64,000 bases of DNA from RYN-230 sp963814645. GTDB lineage: Bacteria > Actinomycetota > Actinomycetes > Streptosporangiales > Streptosporangiaceae. The position numbers and the translations under genes are program-made. Below, piece by piece: positions 49,313-57,767 of this stretch; within the stretch, counting starts at the first letter, position 1; each line of letters begins with the position of its first letter. A model generated the notes under the pieces. The model did not search any database. It was not told the DNA's origin and worked only from the letters and a program-made list of their open reading frames with translations. The DNA is taken from positions 372,001 through 436,000 of the forward strand of contig CAWFDX010000002.1 of assembly GCA_963814645.1 (NCBI GenBank), read 5' to 3'.

Positions 49313-50800
49313 TCAGTCCTCCTCTGGTGCGGTCACCGGCAGCCGGACCTGGAACCGGGTGTTCCCGGGCTCCGACTCCACCCGCAGGTCGCCGTGGTGC
49401 CGGTTGACCACGATCCGCCACGAGATGTCCAGCCCGAGACCGGTGCCCTCACCGACGGGCTTGGTGGTGAAGAACGGCTCGAAGATACGGTCCTTGATCT
49501 CCGGCGGCACGCCCGGCCCAGTATCGCTGATCTCCACCAGCACCCAGTCGTTGTCCCGGGCGGTGCGCACGGTCAGCGTGCCGTGCCCGTCCATCGCGCT
49601 GACCGCGTTGTCGATCAGGTTGGTCCAGACCTGGTTCAGCTCGGCCGGGTAGGCCGGGATCGGCGGCAGGCTGCGGTCGAAGTCCTTGACCACTGTGATC
49701 CCGTCGCCGATCTTGGCGCTCAGCATCATGAGCGTGCTCTTCAGCAGCTCGTGCACGTCCACCACCTGGAACGGGGCCCGGTCCAGCTGGGAGTATTGCT
49801 TAGCCGCGCTGACCAGGTTGGACACCCGCTTGGTCGAGTCCTCGATCTCGTTCATCAGCAGCTCGGTCTCGACCGTGTAGTTCAGCCAGCGGAGGGCGCC
49901 CTCCAGGGTGCCGTCATCGACTATCGCCGCCACCTGGTCCAGCCAGCCCGCGTCCAGCCCGCCCTGCACGAACGTGGGCGCCAGCTCCCAGCCCCGGTCG
50001 CAGCCGTGATCCTGCAGCCAGTCGGCTACCGCGTCCTCCCGGTCGGACGCCTCCATCGGGGTCAGCTCGGGCGCCTTGGACACCCGTTCCGCCGCCTCTT
50101 CCTGCAGCCGGACCAGGGTCTCCAGGCCGCTCTGGTCCCAGTTGCCCTGGGCGATCATGGCCAGCTTGTGCCGCATCCCGGCGATCCGGTCGCGCAGCGT
50201 GGAGGTGGCCCGCACCGCCGCGGCGGCCGGGTTGTTCAGCTCGTGGGTCAGACCGGCCGACAGCGAGCCCAGCGCGAGCAGCCGTTCCCGCTGGCCGACC
50301 TGCTGCTGGACGTTCTTGATGCCGAAGAACAGCCCCTCCAGCATGTGCACGGCCATCGGGAACCAGTCCCGCATCATGGCTGCGAACTTGTCCGCGTCCA
50401 GCACGTAGAACCGGCTCGGCTCGGTGACCCGCATCGAGTTGTCGTACACCTGCGGCACCCGGTCGCCCAGGTAGGCCCGGAACGCCCCGGTGTACACGCC
50501 GCGCCCGGAGCTGCGGTTCACCTCGACGTCGTCACCGCCGATCCGGCGGGACATCACCAGGGTGCCCTCGATCAGCACGTAGAAGCAGGTCGCCGGGTCA
50601 CCCTCGCGGTAGACCTGGCCGGGGTCGAACAGCTCGACCCGGCCTTCCCGGCACAGCCATTCCAGCTGGTCGTCGGTCAGCTTCTCGAACAGGAACAGGG
50701 TGCGCAGCTCGGCCACGTCACACGGCAGGGTCTGCCGCCGGGTGGACTGGGAGGCCGGGGTCTGGTCTTCGGGTGACTGGGTGGCGGGCTCTGCGCTCAT
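49313..50800 (-). CDS. histidine kinase with cyclic-nucleotide-binding-type sensor domain
   Basis: 495 residues from ATG 50800 in an ATGA overlap with the upstream flavoprotein gene. A CNB/Crp-like sensor fold (about 30-150; VELFDPGQVYREGDPATCFYVLIEG) is followed by a dimerisation/phosphoacceptor region with His186 (LGSLSAGLTHELNNPAAAA). A long helical insert comes next, then HATPase_c: N box NLIDNAVSAM, G1 DTGPGVPPE, EPFFTTK and GTGLGL. No membrane helix; cytoplasmic. The coupled partner carries a receiver domain, so phosphotransfer to it is likely. The ligand of the CNB domain is not certain to be a cyclic nucleotide. Confidence 0.9.
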   Translation of the reverse strand: MSAEPATQSPEDQTPASQSTRRQTLPCDVAELRTLFLFEKLTDDQLEWLCREGRVELFDPGQVYREGDPATCFYVLIEGTLVMSRRIGGDDVEVNRSSGRGVYTGAFRAYLGDRVPQVYDNSMRVTEPSRFYVLDADKFAAMMRDWFPMAVHMLEGLFFGIKNVQQQVGQRERLLALGSLSAGLTHELNNPAAAAVRATSTLRDRIAGMRHKLAMIAQGNWDQSGLETLVRLQEEAAERVSKAPELTPMEASDREDAVADWLQDHGCDRGWELAPTFVQGGLDAGWLDQVAAIVDDGTLEGALRWLNYTVETELLMNEIEDSTKRVSNLVSAAKQYSQLDRAPFQVVDVHELLKSTLMMLSAKIGDGITVVKDFDRSLPPIPAYPAELNQVWTNLIDNAVSAMDGHGTLTVRTARDNDWVLVEISDTGPGVPPEIKDRIFEPFFTTKPVGEGTGLGLDISWRIVVNRHHGDLRVESEPGNTRFQVRLPVTAPEED

Positions 50801-52479
50801 AGTTTCTCCAGGTAGCGGTGCACCAGCATGACCGCCATGGCCCCCTCGCCGACGGCGGAGGCGACCCGTTTGGCGGATTCAGCGCGGGCGTCCCCGGCCA
50901 CGAACACTCCGGGCACGCTGCTCTCCAGGTGGTAGGGCGCCCGGTCGAGCTGCCAGCCGGGCGGGTTCTGGCCCTCGACGGACAGGTCCGGGCCGGCCAC
51001 CACGAACCCGTGGTCATCCCGGACCACCACCCCGTCCAGCCATTCGGTGAGCGGAGCAGCCCCGATAAATACGAACAACAGCCCGGCGTCAACTGTTTCC
51101 GTGCTGCCGTTGGCGGTGTTCCGCAGGGTGAGCTGCTCCAGGTGCCCGTCCCCGTCGGCCTGGATGATCTCGGTGCAGGTGCGCACCGTGATGTTGTCGA
51201 TGCCCTCGATCTGCTGGATCAGGTAGTAGGACATGGACCGTTCCAGCGACGGCCCACGGACCAGCAGCGTGACCGACTTGGCGTGCTTGGACAGGTACAC
51301 CGCGGCCTGGCCGGCCGAGTTGGCCCCGCCGACGATGTAGACGTCCTGGTCGATGCAGGCCGAGGCCTCGGTCAGCGCCGAGCCGTAGTACACGCCGCGG
51401 CCGGTCAGCTCCTCCAGGCCGGGCGCGCTGAGCTGCCGGTAGGTAACGCCGGTAGCCAGGATGATGCTGTGCGCGCCGATCGTGCCGCCGTCGGCGAACC
51501 GGATGCCGCGCGCCGACCCCTTGACGTCCAGGCCGACCACCTCGCGGGTGGTGAGCAGTTCGGCGCCGAACTTCTGCGCCTGCATCCGGGCCCGGAGGGT
51601 GAGCTGGGCCCCGGACACCCCGTCCGGGAAGCCCAGGTAGTTCTCGATCCGTGAGCTCTGGCCGGCCTGGCCGCCGGTCGCGGTCCGCTCGACCAGCACG
51701 GTCTTCAGCCCTTCGGACGCGCCGTACACGGCCGCGCCGAGCCCGGCCGGGCCGCCGCCGATCACCACCAGGTCGTAGAAGTCTTCGGCCGGGGTGGTGC
51801 TCAGCCCGACCTTGCTAGCCAGCTCGGTGTCGCTCGGCGCGATCATCGTCTCGCCGTCCGGCGTGATGATCAGCGGCAGCGTCCGCCCGTCGGCCCCGGC
51901 CGCGGCGAGCAGCCGCTCGCCGTCCGGCTCGTCCGAGTTGAACCAGCGGTAGGCCACCTCGTTCCGGGCCAGGAACTCGCGCACCTCGCTGCACCGGGCC
52001 GACCAGCGGTGCCCGACCATCTTGGTCACGTGCACCGCCTGGTGGTTGCTGGCCCGCCAGGCGTCCAGCTGCTCGTCGATCACCGGGTAGAGCTTCTCCT
52101 CCGGCGGATCCCAGGGCTTGAGCAGGTAGTAGTCGAGATCGACGACGTTGATCGCCTCGATGGCCGCGTTGGTGTCGGCGTAGGCGGTGAGCAGCACCCG
52201 GCGGGCGGCCGGGTAGAACCTCATCGCTTCCTCGAGGAACTCGACGCCGTTCATCTGCGGCATCCGGTAGTCGGCCAGCAGGATTGCCACCTCATCGCCG
52301 CGCAGGCGCAGCTCCTTCAGTGCGTCCAGCGCCGCGGCGCCGGATTCGGCTCGGACGATACGGTACTGGCCTCCGTATCGCTGCCGCAGGTCACGGGCTA
52401 CCGCCCGGGACACTCCGGGGTCGTCGTCAACGGTCAGAATTGCGGTCAGGGCGGGGGTGTCCTGCGTCGGCGTGGTCAT
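50797..52479 (-). CDS. receiver/glutaredoxin-like/thioredoxin-reductase-like fusion flavoprotein
   Basis: 560 residues from ATG 52479. The domain order is a receiver domain with Asp70 (ILLADYRMPQMNG), a glutaredoxin-like domain (about 150-228) with only one Cys (ARCSEV) where CPYC is expected, and a thioredoxin-reductase-like FAD/NADP module (GGGPAG at 241-246; VGGANSAGQ near 384). The reductase active-site CxxC is missing: the segment at 364-375 reads YYGSALTEASAC. So classic disulfide reduction is unlikely. Coupled to a histidine kinase, it looks like a phosphorylation-controlled flavoprotein. Known as a family but not characterised to my knowledge. Confidence 0.9.
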   Translation of the reverse strand: MTTPTQDTPALTAILTVDDDPGVSRAVARDLRQRYGGQYRIVRAESGAAALDALKELRLRGDEVAILLADYRMPQMNGVEFLEEAMRFYPAARRVLLTAYADTNAAIEAINVVDLDYYLLKPWDPPEEKLYPVIDEQLDAWRASNHQAVHVTKMVGHRWSARCSEVREFLARNEVAYRWFNSDEPDGERLLAAAGADGRTLPLIITPDGETMIAPSDTELASKVGLSTTPAEDFYDLVVIGGGPAGLGAAVYGASEGLKTVLVERTATGGQAGQSSRIENYLGFPDGVSGAQLTLRARMQAQKFGAELLTTREVVGLDVKGSARGIRFADGGTIGAHSIILATGVTYRQLSAPGLEELTGRGVYYGSALTEASACIDQDVYIVGGANSAGQAAVYLSKHAKSVTLLVRGPSLERSMSYYLIQQIEGIDNITVRTCTEIIQADGDGHLEQLTLRNTANGSTETVDAGLLFVFIGAAPLTEWLDGVVVRDDHGFVVAGPDLSVEGQNPPGWQLDRAPYHLESSVPGVFVAGDARAESAKRVASAVGEGAMAVMLVHRYLEKL

Positions 52480-52556
52480 CCGCGCACCCTGGACGGCTCA
52501 GTTTTGCGTGTTGGCCACCTCATACGCCCATCGTAAGAAACCGCGCAAGCCGGAGC

Positions 52557-53099
52557 TCAGCGGCCTTGGACCGGGTCTTCGTGGTCGTCGATGTCGTCCC
52601 GGCCCCGGCGGGACAGTGGCAGCGCGAACCACAGCGCGGCGAACACGCAGAGCAGGCCGCCGCTAATCACATCCGCGCGTAGTCCCGGGGCCACGAAACT
52701 GGTCACCAGCAGCACCGCTGAGCACACCGCCAGCCCCACCGTGATCAGCCCGGCGATGGCCAGCACGTTGGTCACCCGGACCAGGCTCTCCTTCTCGTGC
52801 CGCCGGAACAGCAGCCGGTGATAGGCGACCGGCGCGACCAGCAGCGCGGTGGACAGGGCGGCCAGCACCACGGTGACGAGGTAGATGGCGCGCTCGGTGT
52901 GATCCAGCTTGGTGAACCGGTTGTCGAACGGGATCGTCAGCAGGAAGCCGAACATGACCTGGATGCCGATGCCGACCACGCGGAGTTCGTTGAGCAGCTC
53001 TATGACATTGCGGTCGGCCCGCTCGGCCATGGTCTCCCCGGGCCGGTCCGGTTCGGCCCGGGCCTCGTCGGCGGCTTCCCGGGAGCTGTCCGTGCTCAT
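52557..53099 (-). CDS. DUF6328 family membrane protein
   Basis: 180 residues from ATG 53099. After an acidic N-terminus, RNVIELLNELRVVGIGIQVMFGFLLTIPF leads into four membrane helices with the pattern of DUF6328. ATSP-type loops such as VAYHRLLFRRHEKESLV lie between helices 2 and 3. The function is unknown. It is separated from the redox signalling operon by 77 bp and has its own promoter or is the upstream member of that unit; sequence does not decide. Confidence 0.8.
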   Translation of the reverse strand: MSTDSSREAADEARAEPDRPGETMAERADRNVIELLNELRVVGIGIQVMFGFLLTIPFDNRFTKLDHTERAIYLVTVVLAALSTALLVAPVAYHRLLFRRHEKESLVRVTNVLAIAGLITVGLAVCSAVLLVTSFVAPGLRADVISGGLLCVFAALWFALPLSRRGRDDIDDHEDPVQGR

Positions 53100-53224
53100 C
53101 CTGCCCGGGGCCCTGCGCTAGCCATGTCCCCGAGTTACCCGCCGGCCGCACGGCAAAACGACCGCGCTGGCCGGCGGGCTGAGCGGCCCGGTGGCTGCTT
53201 GACGGGGGTTGCGGGGTGTGATCT

Positions 53225-53400
53225 TCTGTCTTGCGTTCCGCCGACGGCAGGGCAGGAAGCCGGTGCGAGTCCGGCGCGGTCCCGCCACTGTGACCGGGGA
53301 GCGAGTCCCGTGACGGCCACGACCGCGAGAGCGGTGGGAAGGCCGGGAGGAGCTTCGATCCGGGAGCCAGGAGACTGCGGCTGTCGGTCCAACGCCTGCG
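53225..53400 (+). ncRNA. cobalamin (AdoCbl) riboswitch
   Basis: Conserved landmarks of the class are present in order: the P3-P6 core ggaagccggtgcgagtccggcgcggtcccgccactgtga spans about 53254-53293 and the B12 box AGCCAGGAGACTGC is at 53365-53378. Flanking stems fit. It precedes the cobD start by ~50 bases; the ribosome site GGGGAGGG (53416-53423) follows a CCCC tract that could mask it, suggesting translational control. High vitamin B12 is expected to repress the cob operon. Confidence 0.93.
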
Positions 53401-53431
53401 GGGCGTGGTTACCCCGGGGAGGGCTCAGCTG

Positions 53432-54388
53432 ATGATGGTGCCGTCGCGGCCAGGATCCGCGCGGGCGGCCGGGCTGCTGGCTGGCGGGCTGCTGGACGCC
53501 GTGCTGGGCGACCCACGGCGCGGGCACCCGGTGGCGATCTTCGGCGCCGCGGCTACCCGGGCCGAAAATCTGCTCTGGTCCGACAGCCGGGGCCGGGGCG
53601 CGGCCATGGTGGCCGCGTGCGTGGCCCCGGTAGCGCTGGCTGGCCTGGGCGCGCAGCGGGTGACCCGGGGGCGCCCGGCGCTCACCGTGGCCGCCACCGC
53701 GCTGGCCAGCTGGACGGTGCTGGGCGGGGCCAGCCTGGGCGGCTCGGCGCTGCCCCTCGGCCGCGCGCTGGCCGCCGGTGACCTGGCTGCGGCCCGGCGG
53801 ATGCTGCCCGCCTTGTGCGGCCGCGACCCGGACCAGCTCGATGCGGCCGGCCTGGCCCGGGCGGTCGTGGAGTCGGTGGCCGAGAACACCTCCGACGCGG
53901 TGGTCGCCCCGCTGCTGTGGGGCGCGGTGGCCGGGCTGCCCGGCCTGCTCGGCTACCGCGCGGTGAACACCCTGGACGCGATGATCGGCCAGCGCAGCCC
54001 GCGCTACCAGCGGTTCGGCTGGGCGGCGGCCCGGCTGGACGACGCGGCCAACCTGATCCCGGCCCGGGTCACCGGCCTGCTCGCGGTCGCGCTGGCGCCT
54101 TCCGTCGGCGGCAGCTCCCGGCGCGCGCTGCGCACCCTGCTCCGCGACGGCCGGCGCCATCCCAGCCCGAACGCCGGCCAGTGCGAGGCGGCGTTCGCGG
54201 GCGCGCTGGGCGTCCAGCTGGGCGGCCGGAACAGCTATCAGGGCCGGGCCGAGCAGCGTGGCCTGCTGGGCGACGGCGTACCACCGGCCGCCGCCGACAT
54301 CGACCGGGCCGTCCGGCTGTCCCGGCTGGTCAGCGCGGCCGCGCTGGGCCTGGCGGCCATCGTGGCCTGGAGGAGGACATACCGATGA
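53432..54388 (+). CDS. cobD: adenosylcobinamide-phosphate synthase
   Basis: 318 residues from ATG 53432 (GGGGAGGG eight bases upstream; the frame is open further upstream but lies in the riboswitch). A polytopic CbiB/CobD membrane protein with LLDAVLGDPRRGHPVAIFG at the start, VVESVAENTSDAVVAPLLW (about residue 145), NTLDAMIGQRSPRYQRFGWAAARLDD and HPSPNAGQCEAAFAGALGVQLGG. It attaches the aminopropanol arm to cobyric acid. First gene of the riboswitch-controlled operon and coupled to bluB-cobT. Confidence 0.93.
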   Translation: MMVPSRPGSARAAGLLAGGLLDAVLGDPRRGHPVAIFGAAATRAENLLWSDSRGRGAAMVAACVAPVALAGLGAQRVTRGRPALTVAATALASWTVLGGASLGGSALPLGRALAAGDLAAARRMLPALCGRDPDQLDAAGLARAVVESVAENTSDAVVAPLLWGAVAGLPGLLGYRAVNTLDAMIGQRSPRYQRFGWAAARLDDAANLIPARVTGLLAVALAPSVGGSSRRALRTLLRDGRRHPSPNAGQCEAAFAGALGVQLGGRNSYQGRAEQRGLLGDGVPPAAADIDRAVRLSRLVSAAALGLAAIVAWRRTYR

Positions 54389-56127
54389 GCGACGAGGCCA
54401 ACTCGCTGCCGCAGGCGGACATTGATGCGCTGTACCGGGTCGTGGCCGAGCGCCGCGACGTGCGCAACGGATTCCGGCCGGATCCGGTGGACGACGCCAC
54501 GCTGACCCGGGTGCTGGCCGCCGCGCACCAGGCGCCCAGCGTCGGGCTCAGCCAGCCCTGGGACTTCATCGTGCTGCGTGACCGGGAGATCCGGGCCCAG
54601 GTGCACGCGCTGGCCCGCCGCCAGCAGGACGTGTTCGCGGCCCAGCTGCCCGGCGCGCGGGCCCGGGCCTTCAGCCAGCTGAAGGTCGAGGCGATCCTGG
54701 ACACCCCGGTCAACATCGTGGTCACCTGCGATGCCACCCGGGGCGGCCGCCACGTGCTGGGCCGGCACGCGCAGCCGCAGGTGGCCGCGTACTCGACGGC
54801 CTGCGCGGTGCAGAACCTGTGGCTCGCGGCCCGGGCCGAGGGGCTCGGCGTGGGCTGGGTCAGCTTCTTCGCCGAGCGCGAGCTGGCCGCGGTCCTCGGG
54901 CTGCCCGGGCACCTGGAGGTCGTCGCCTACCTGTGCGTGGGCCACGTCACCGAGTTCCCGCCCGCACCGGAGCTGGTGCTCAGCGGCTGGGCCCAGCGCC
55001 GGCCGCTGGCCTGGGCGGTGCACGACGGGCAGTGGGGCCGCCGCGGGCTGCCCGGCCAGCGGCCGGCCCGGCTACTGGCCGACACGGTGGCCGCCATCCA
55101 GCCGCTGGACGCCGCGGCGGTCGCCCAGGCCCGGGAGCGGCAGGAGGCGCTGACCAAGCCGAGCGGCTCGCTGGGCCAGCTGGAAGCGGTGTCGGTGCAG
55201 CTGGCTGGCGTGGCCGGGGAGTGCCCGCCGCCGCTGCCGGAACCGGCCGTGGTGGCCGTGTTCGCCGCCGACCATGGGGTGCACGCCCAGGGCGTCACGC
55301 CCTGGCCACAGGAGGTCACCGCGCAGATGGTGGCCAACTTCCTGGCCTCCGGCGCGGTGGTCAACGCGATCGCGGCCCAGGCCGGTGCCGAGGTGTGCGT
55401 GGTCAACGTGGGCGTCGCCGCCGACCTGCCGCCCGGTCCCGGGCTGCTGCCGCGGAAGATCCGGCCGGGCACCGCGGACATGACCACCGGGCCGGCGATG
55501 AGCCGGGCCGAGGCCGAGCAGGCCGTCGAGGTGGGCATCGAGACCGCCCGCGACCTGGTCGCGGCGGGCAACCGCTGCCTGCTGACCGGGGACATGGGCA
55601 TCGCCAACACGACCGCGTCGGCCGCGCTGATCGCGGTGTTCACCGGGGCCGACCCGGAGCAGGTCACCGGGCGGGGCACTGGGATCGACGACCAGACCTG
55701 GCAGCGCAAGGTCGGCGTGGTGCGCCGGGCGCTGGCCCGCCACGCCGCTGACCCGGCCGACCCGCTGGGCGTGCTGGCCGCGGTGGGCGGCCTGGAGCAC
55801 GCCGCGCTGGCCGGCTTCATGCTCGGCGGCGCCGCACTGCGGGTGCCGGTGCTGCTGGACGGCGTCATCGCGTGCGCCGCCGCGCTGGCCGCCCGCGCGC
55901 TGGCCCCGGACGTCACGGGGTTCCTGATCGCCGGGCATCTGTCCAGCGAGCCCGGGGCCCGCCGGGCGCTGGACGCGCTCCGGCTGCGCCCGCTGCTCGA
56001 CCTGGAGCTGCGGCTCGGCGAGGGGTCCGGGGCCGCGCTGGCGCTGCCGGTGGTCGGCGCGGCCGCCCGGGTGCTGCGCGACGTGGCCACGTTCGACAGC
56101 GCAGGCGTGTCCGGTGAAAAGGAATGA
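54385..56127 (+). CDS. bluB-cobT: BluB-CobT fusion: DMB synthase / nicotinate-nucleotide:DMB phosphoribosyltransferase
   Basis: 580 residues from ATG 54385, ATGA overlap with cobD and GGAGG upstream. Residues ~1-225 are BluB (RRDVRNGFRPDPVDDATL, QAPSVGLSQPWDFIVL), which fragments FMN to make 5,6-dimethylbenzimidazole. Residues ~230-580 are CobT (KPSGSLGQLE, FAADHGVHAQGV, GDMGIANTTASAAL, catalytic Glu in LGEGSGAALALP), which activates it as alpha-ribazole phosphate. The fusion channels the lower ligand of cobalamin. It shows this strain can make DMB aerobically. Confidence 0.94.
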   Translation: MSDEANSLPQADIDALYRVVAERRDVRNGFRPDPVDDATLTRVLAAAHQAPSVGLSQPWDFIVLRDREIRAQVHALARRQQDVFAAQLPGARARAFSQLKVEAILDTPVNIVVTCDATRGGRHVLGRHAQPQVAAYSTACAVQNLWLAARAEGLGVGWVSFFAERELAAVLGLPGHLEVVAYLCVGHVTEFPPAPELVLSGWAQRRPLAWAVHDGQWGRRGLPGQRPARLLADTVAAIQPLDAAAVAQARERQEALTKPSGSLGQLEAVSVQLAGVAGECPPPLPEPAVVAVFAADHGVHAQGVTPWPQEVTAQMVANFLASGAVVNAIAAQAGAEVCVVNVGVAADLPPGPGLLPRKIRPGTADMTTGPAMSRAEAEQAVEVGIETARDLVAAGNRCLLTGDMGIANTTASAALIAVFTGADPEQVTGRGTGIDDQTWQRKVGVVRRALARHAADPADPLGVLAAVGGLEHAALAGFMLGGAALRVPVLLDGVIACAAALAARALAPDVTGFLIAGHLSSEPGARRALDALRLRPLLDLELRLGEGSGAALALPVVGAAARVLRDVATFDSAGVSGEKE

Positions 56128-56732
56128 TCCGCTGGGCCTGGGTTAACCGGGCCGGGGTTAGCTGGCCGCGGCGCGGCCAGCGGCACCGGGTGCTGGTGCT
56201 CGGCGGCGCCCGCTCCGGCAAGTCGGTGACCGCGGAGCGCATGCTGGCCGCCCGGGACCGGGTGGACTACGTGGCCACCGGCGGCCGCCCGGACCCGGCC
56301 GACCCGGAGTGGGCCGGCCGGGTCCGCACACATCAGCAGCGCCGCCCGGCGCACTGGGTCACGCTGGAAACGCTGGACCTGGCCCAGGTGCTGGCCGGGC
56401 CGCAGCTGACCGCGCGGGACCGGGCCACCCCGGTGCTGGTGGACTGCCTGTCCACCTGGCTGGCCGGGGTCATGGACGAGTGCGGGCTGTGGGCCGGCCG
56501 CCCCGGCGCCGACGAGGACCTGGCCACCCGGGTGAACGGGCTGCTCGCCGCGTGGCGGGCCACCGCCCGGCCGGTGGTGGCGGTCAGCAACGAGGTCGGC
56601 TCGGGCGTGGTGCCGGGCACCGAGTCCGGCCGCCGTTACCGCGACGAGCTGGGCATGCTCAACACCCGGATCGCGGCCGACTGCGAGCAGGTCTGGCTGT
56701 GCACCGCCGGGATCGCCCGGCGGCTGCGGTGA
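56124..56732 (+). CDS. cobU: adenosylcobinamide kinase/GTP:cobinamide-phosphate guanylyltransferase
   Basis: 202 residues from ATG 56124 (ATGA overlap). The P-loop GGARSGKS is at residues 27-34, then VATGGRPDPADPEW, RRPAHWVTLE (the conserved His that becomes guanylylated is in the RTHQQRRPAHW segment) and VDCLSTWLAG. The ~20-residue N-terminal extension ahead of the P-loop is longer than usual; a GTG at the second start region would trim it. It activates cobinamide for nucleotide-loop assembly. Confidence 0.92.
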   Translation: MIRWAWVNRAGVSWPRRGQRHRVLVLGGARSGKSVTAERMLAARDRVDYVATGGRPDPADPEWAGRVRTHQQRRPAHWVTLETLDLAQVLAGPQLTARDRATPVLVDCLSTWLAGVMDECGLWAGRPGADEDLATRVNGLLAAWRATARPVVAVSNEVGSGVVPGTESGRRYRDELGMLNTRIAADCEQVWLCTAGIARRLR

Positions 56733-56746
56733 CCCGGGAGACGGTG

Positions 56747-57529
56747 ATGACCCGGGCCCCGCGCACCTCCTCGTGGCGGGCCGCGCTGAGCCTGTTCACG
56801 GTCATCCCGGTCCGCGCGCCGGCCGAGCTCGATGCGGACGCGACGGCCCGGGCCATGTTCTGGCTGCCCGCGGTGGGCCAGCTGCTCGGCCTGGTGGCGG
56901 CGGCCGGGCTGGCCATCGCGGCGGCTGGCCGCCCGTCCGTGCCGCGGCAGTTGCTCGGCGCGGCCGTCGCCGTGGCGCTGCTGGCCGCGCTGACCGGCGG
57001 CCTGCACCTGGACGGGCTGGCCGACACGGCGGACGGGCTGGGCAGCCGCCGCCCGGCGGCCGACGCGCTGGCCATCATGCGCCGCCCGGACATCGGCCCG
57101 CTCGGGGTGGTCACGCTGGTGCTGGTGCTGCTGATCCAGGTGACCGCGCTGGCCGCGGTGCCGCGCGGCTGGCCTGCGGTGGCCGCCCTGGTGCTGGCCG
57201 CGGTGACTGGCCGGGTCGCCGCCGTGCTGGCCACCGGGGTGCCCGCCGCGCGGCCGGGTGGGCTGGGCGCGCTGGTGGCGGGCCGGACCGAGCAGGCCGG
57301 GCGGGTAGCGACCGGACTCGTCCTGCTGGCCGCGGTGGTGCCGGCCGGGCTCGCCGTGGGCGGCGTGCCGGCCATGCTGCGCGGGCTGGCCGGGGCGCTG
57401 GCCGGGCTGCTGGCCGGCGGCCTGCTGGCCCGGACCGCCCGGCGGCGGCTGGGCGGGATGACCGGTGACGTGTTCGGCGCGATCATCGAGCTGAGCACGG
57501 CGGTCGTCCTGCTGGCCCTGGTCTTTTAA
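56747..57529 (+). CDS. cobS: adenosylcobinamide-GDP ribazoletransferase (cobalamin synthase)
   Basis: 260 residues from ATG 56747, chosen for GGGAG seven bases upstream; GTG 56729 in a GTGA overlap is an alternative adding six residues. It is a polytopic membrane enzyme with FTVIPV near the start, the active-site motif GGLHLDGLADTADGLGS (about residue 85) and the late GGMTGDVFGAIIEL. It joins alpha-ribazole phosphate to cobinamide-GDP, the last step of B12 assembly. Last gene of the riboswitch-controlled operon. Confidence 0.94.
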   Translation: MTRAPRTSSWRAALSLFTVIPVRAPAELDADATARAMFWLPAVGQLLGLVAAAGLAIAAAGRPSVPRQLLGAAVAVALLAALTGGLHLDGLADTADGLGSRRPAADALAIMRRPDIGPLGVVTLVLVLLIQVTALAAVPRGWPAVAALVLAAVTGRVAAVLATGVPAARPGGLGALVAGRTEQAGRVATGLVLLAAVVPAGLAVGGVPAMLRGLAGALAGLLAGGLLARTARRRLGGMTGDVFGAIIELSTAVVLLALVF

Positions 57530-57767
57530 TTATGATCCTGCACCTGAACGTATTTCGGTCTGGACATATATCGGGGGTGGCCCAGCTGGGCCTGTGCGGG
57601 CATAATGCGGGGCAATGGCGATTCCGGCAACCCGTCTCTCACCGGCTGCGGCGCGCAGCTCTTACCCGCATCGCCCGGGTCCCGCCGCGGTATCACAGTT
57701 GCCGGCCGTCTTCTACAAATCCCTGGCCACTGTCCCGTTCCCGTTCCCGTTGAAAGGACGACGCCTT

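Noticed and set aside
48896..50776. 626-codon open frame opposite the kinase and zinc-finger genes
   Set aside because: Antisense shadow; no domain, and the opposite strand has clear HATPase and CNB motifs.
53264..53275. tRNA T-arm-like sequence (ggtgcgagtcc)
   Set aside because: It is part of the cobalamin riboswitch core; no acceptor or anticodon stem can be formed around it.
53815..54384. Extended N-terminus for the BluB-CobT protein
   Set aside because: The extension is the wrong frame of cobD; ATG 54385 has a ribosome site and starts the BluB homology.
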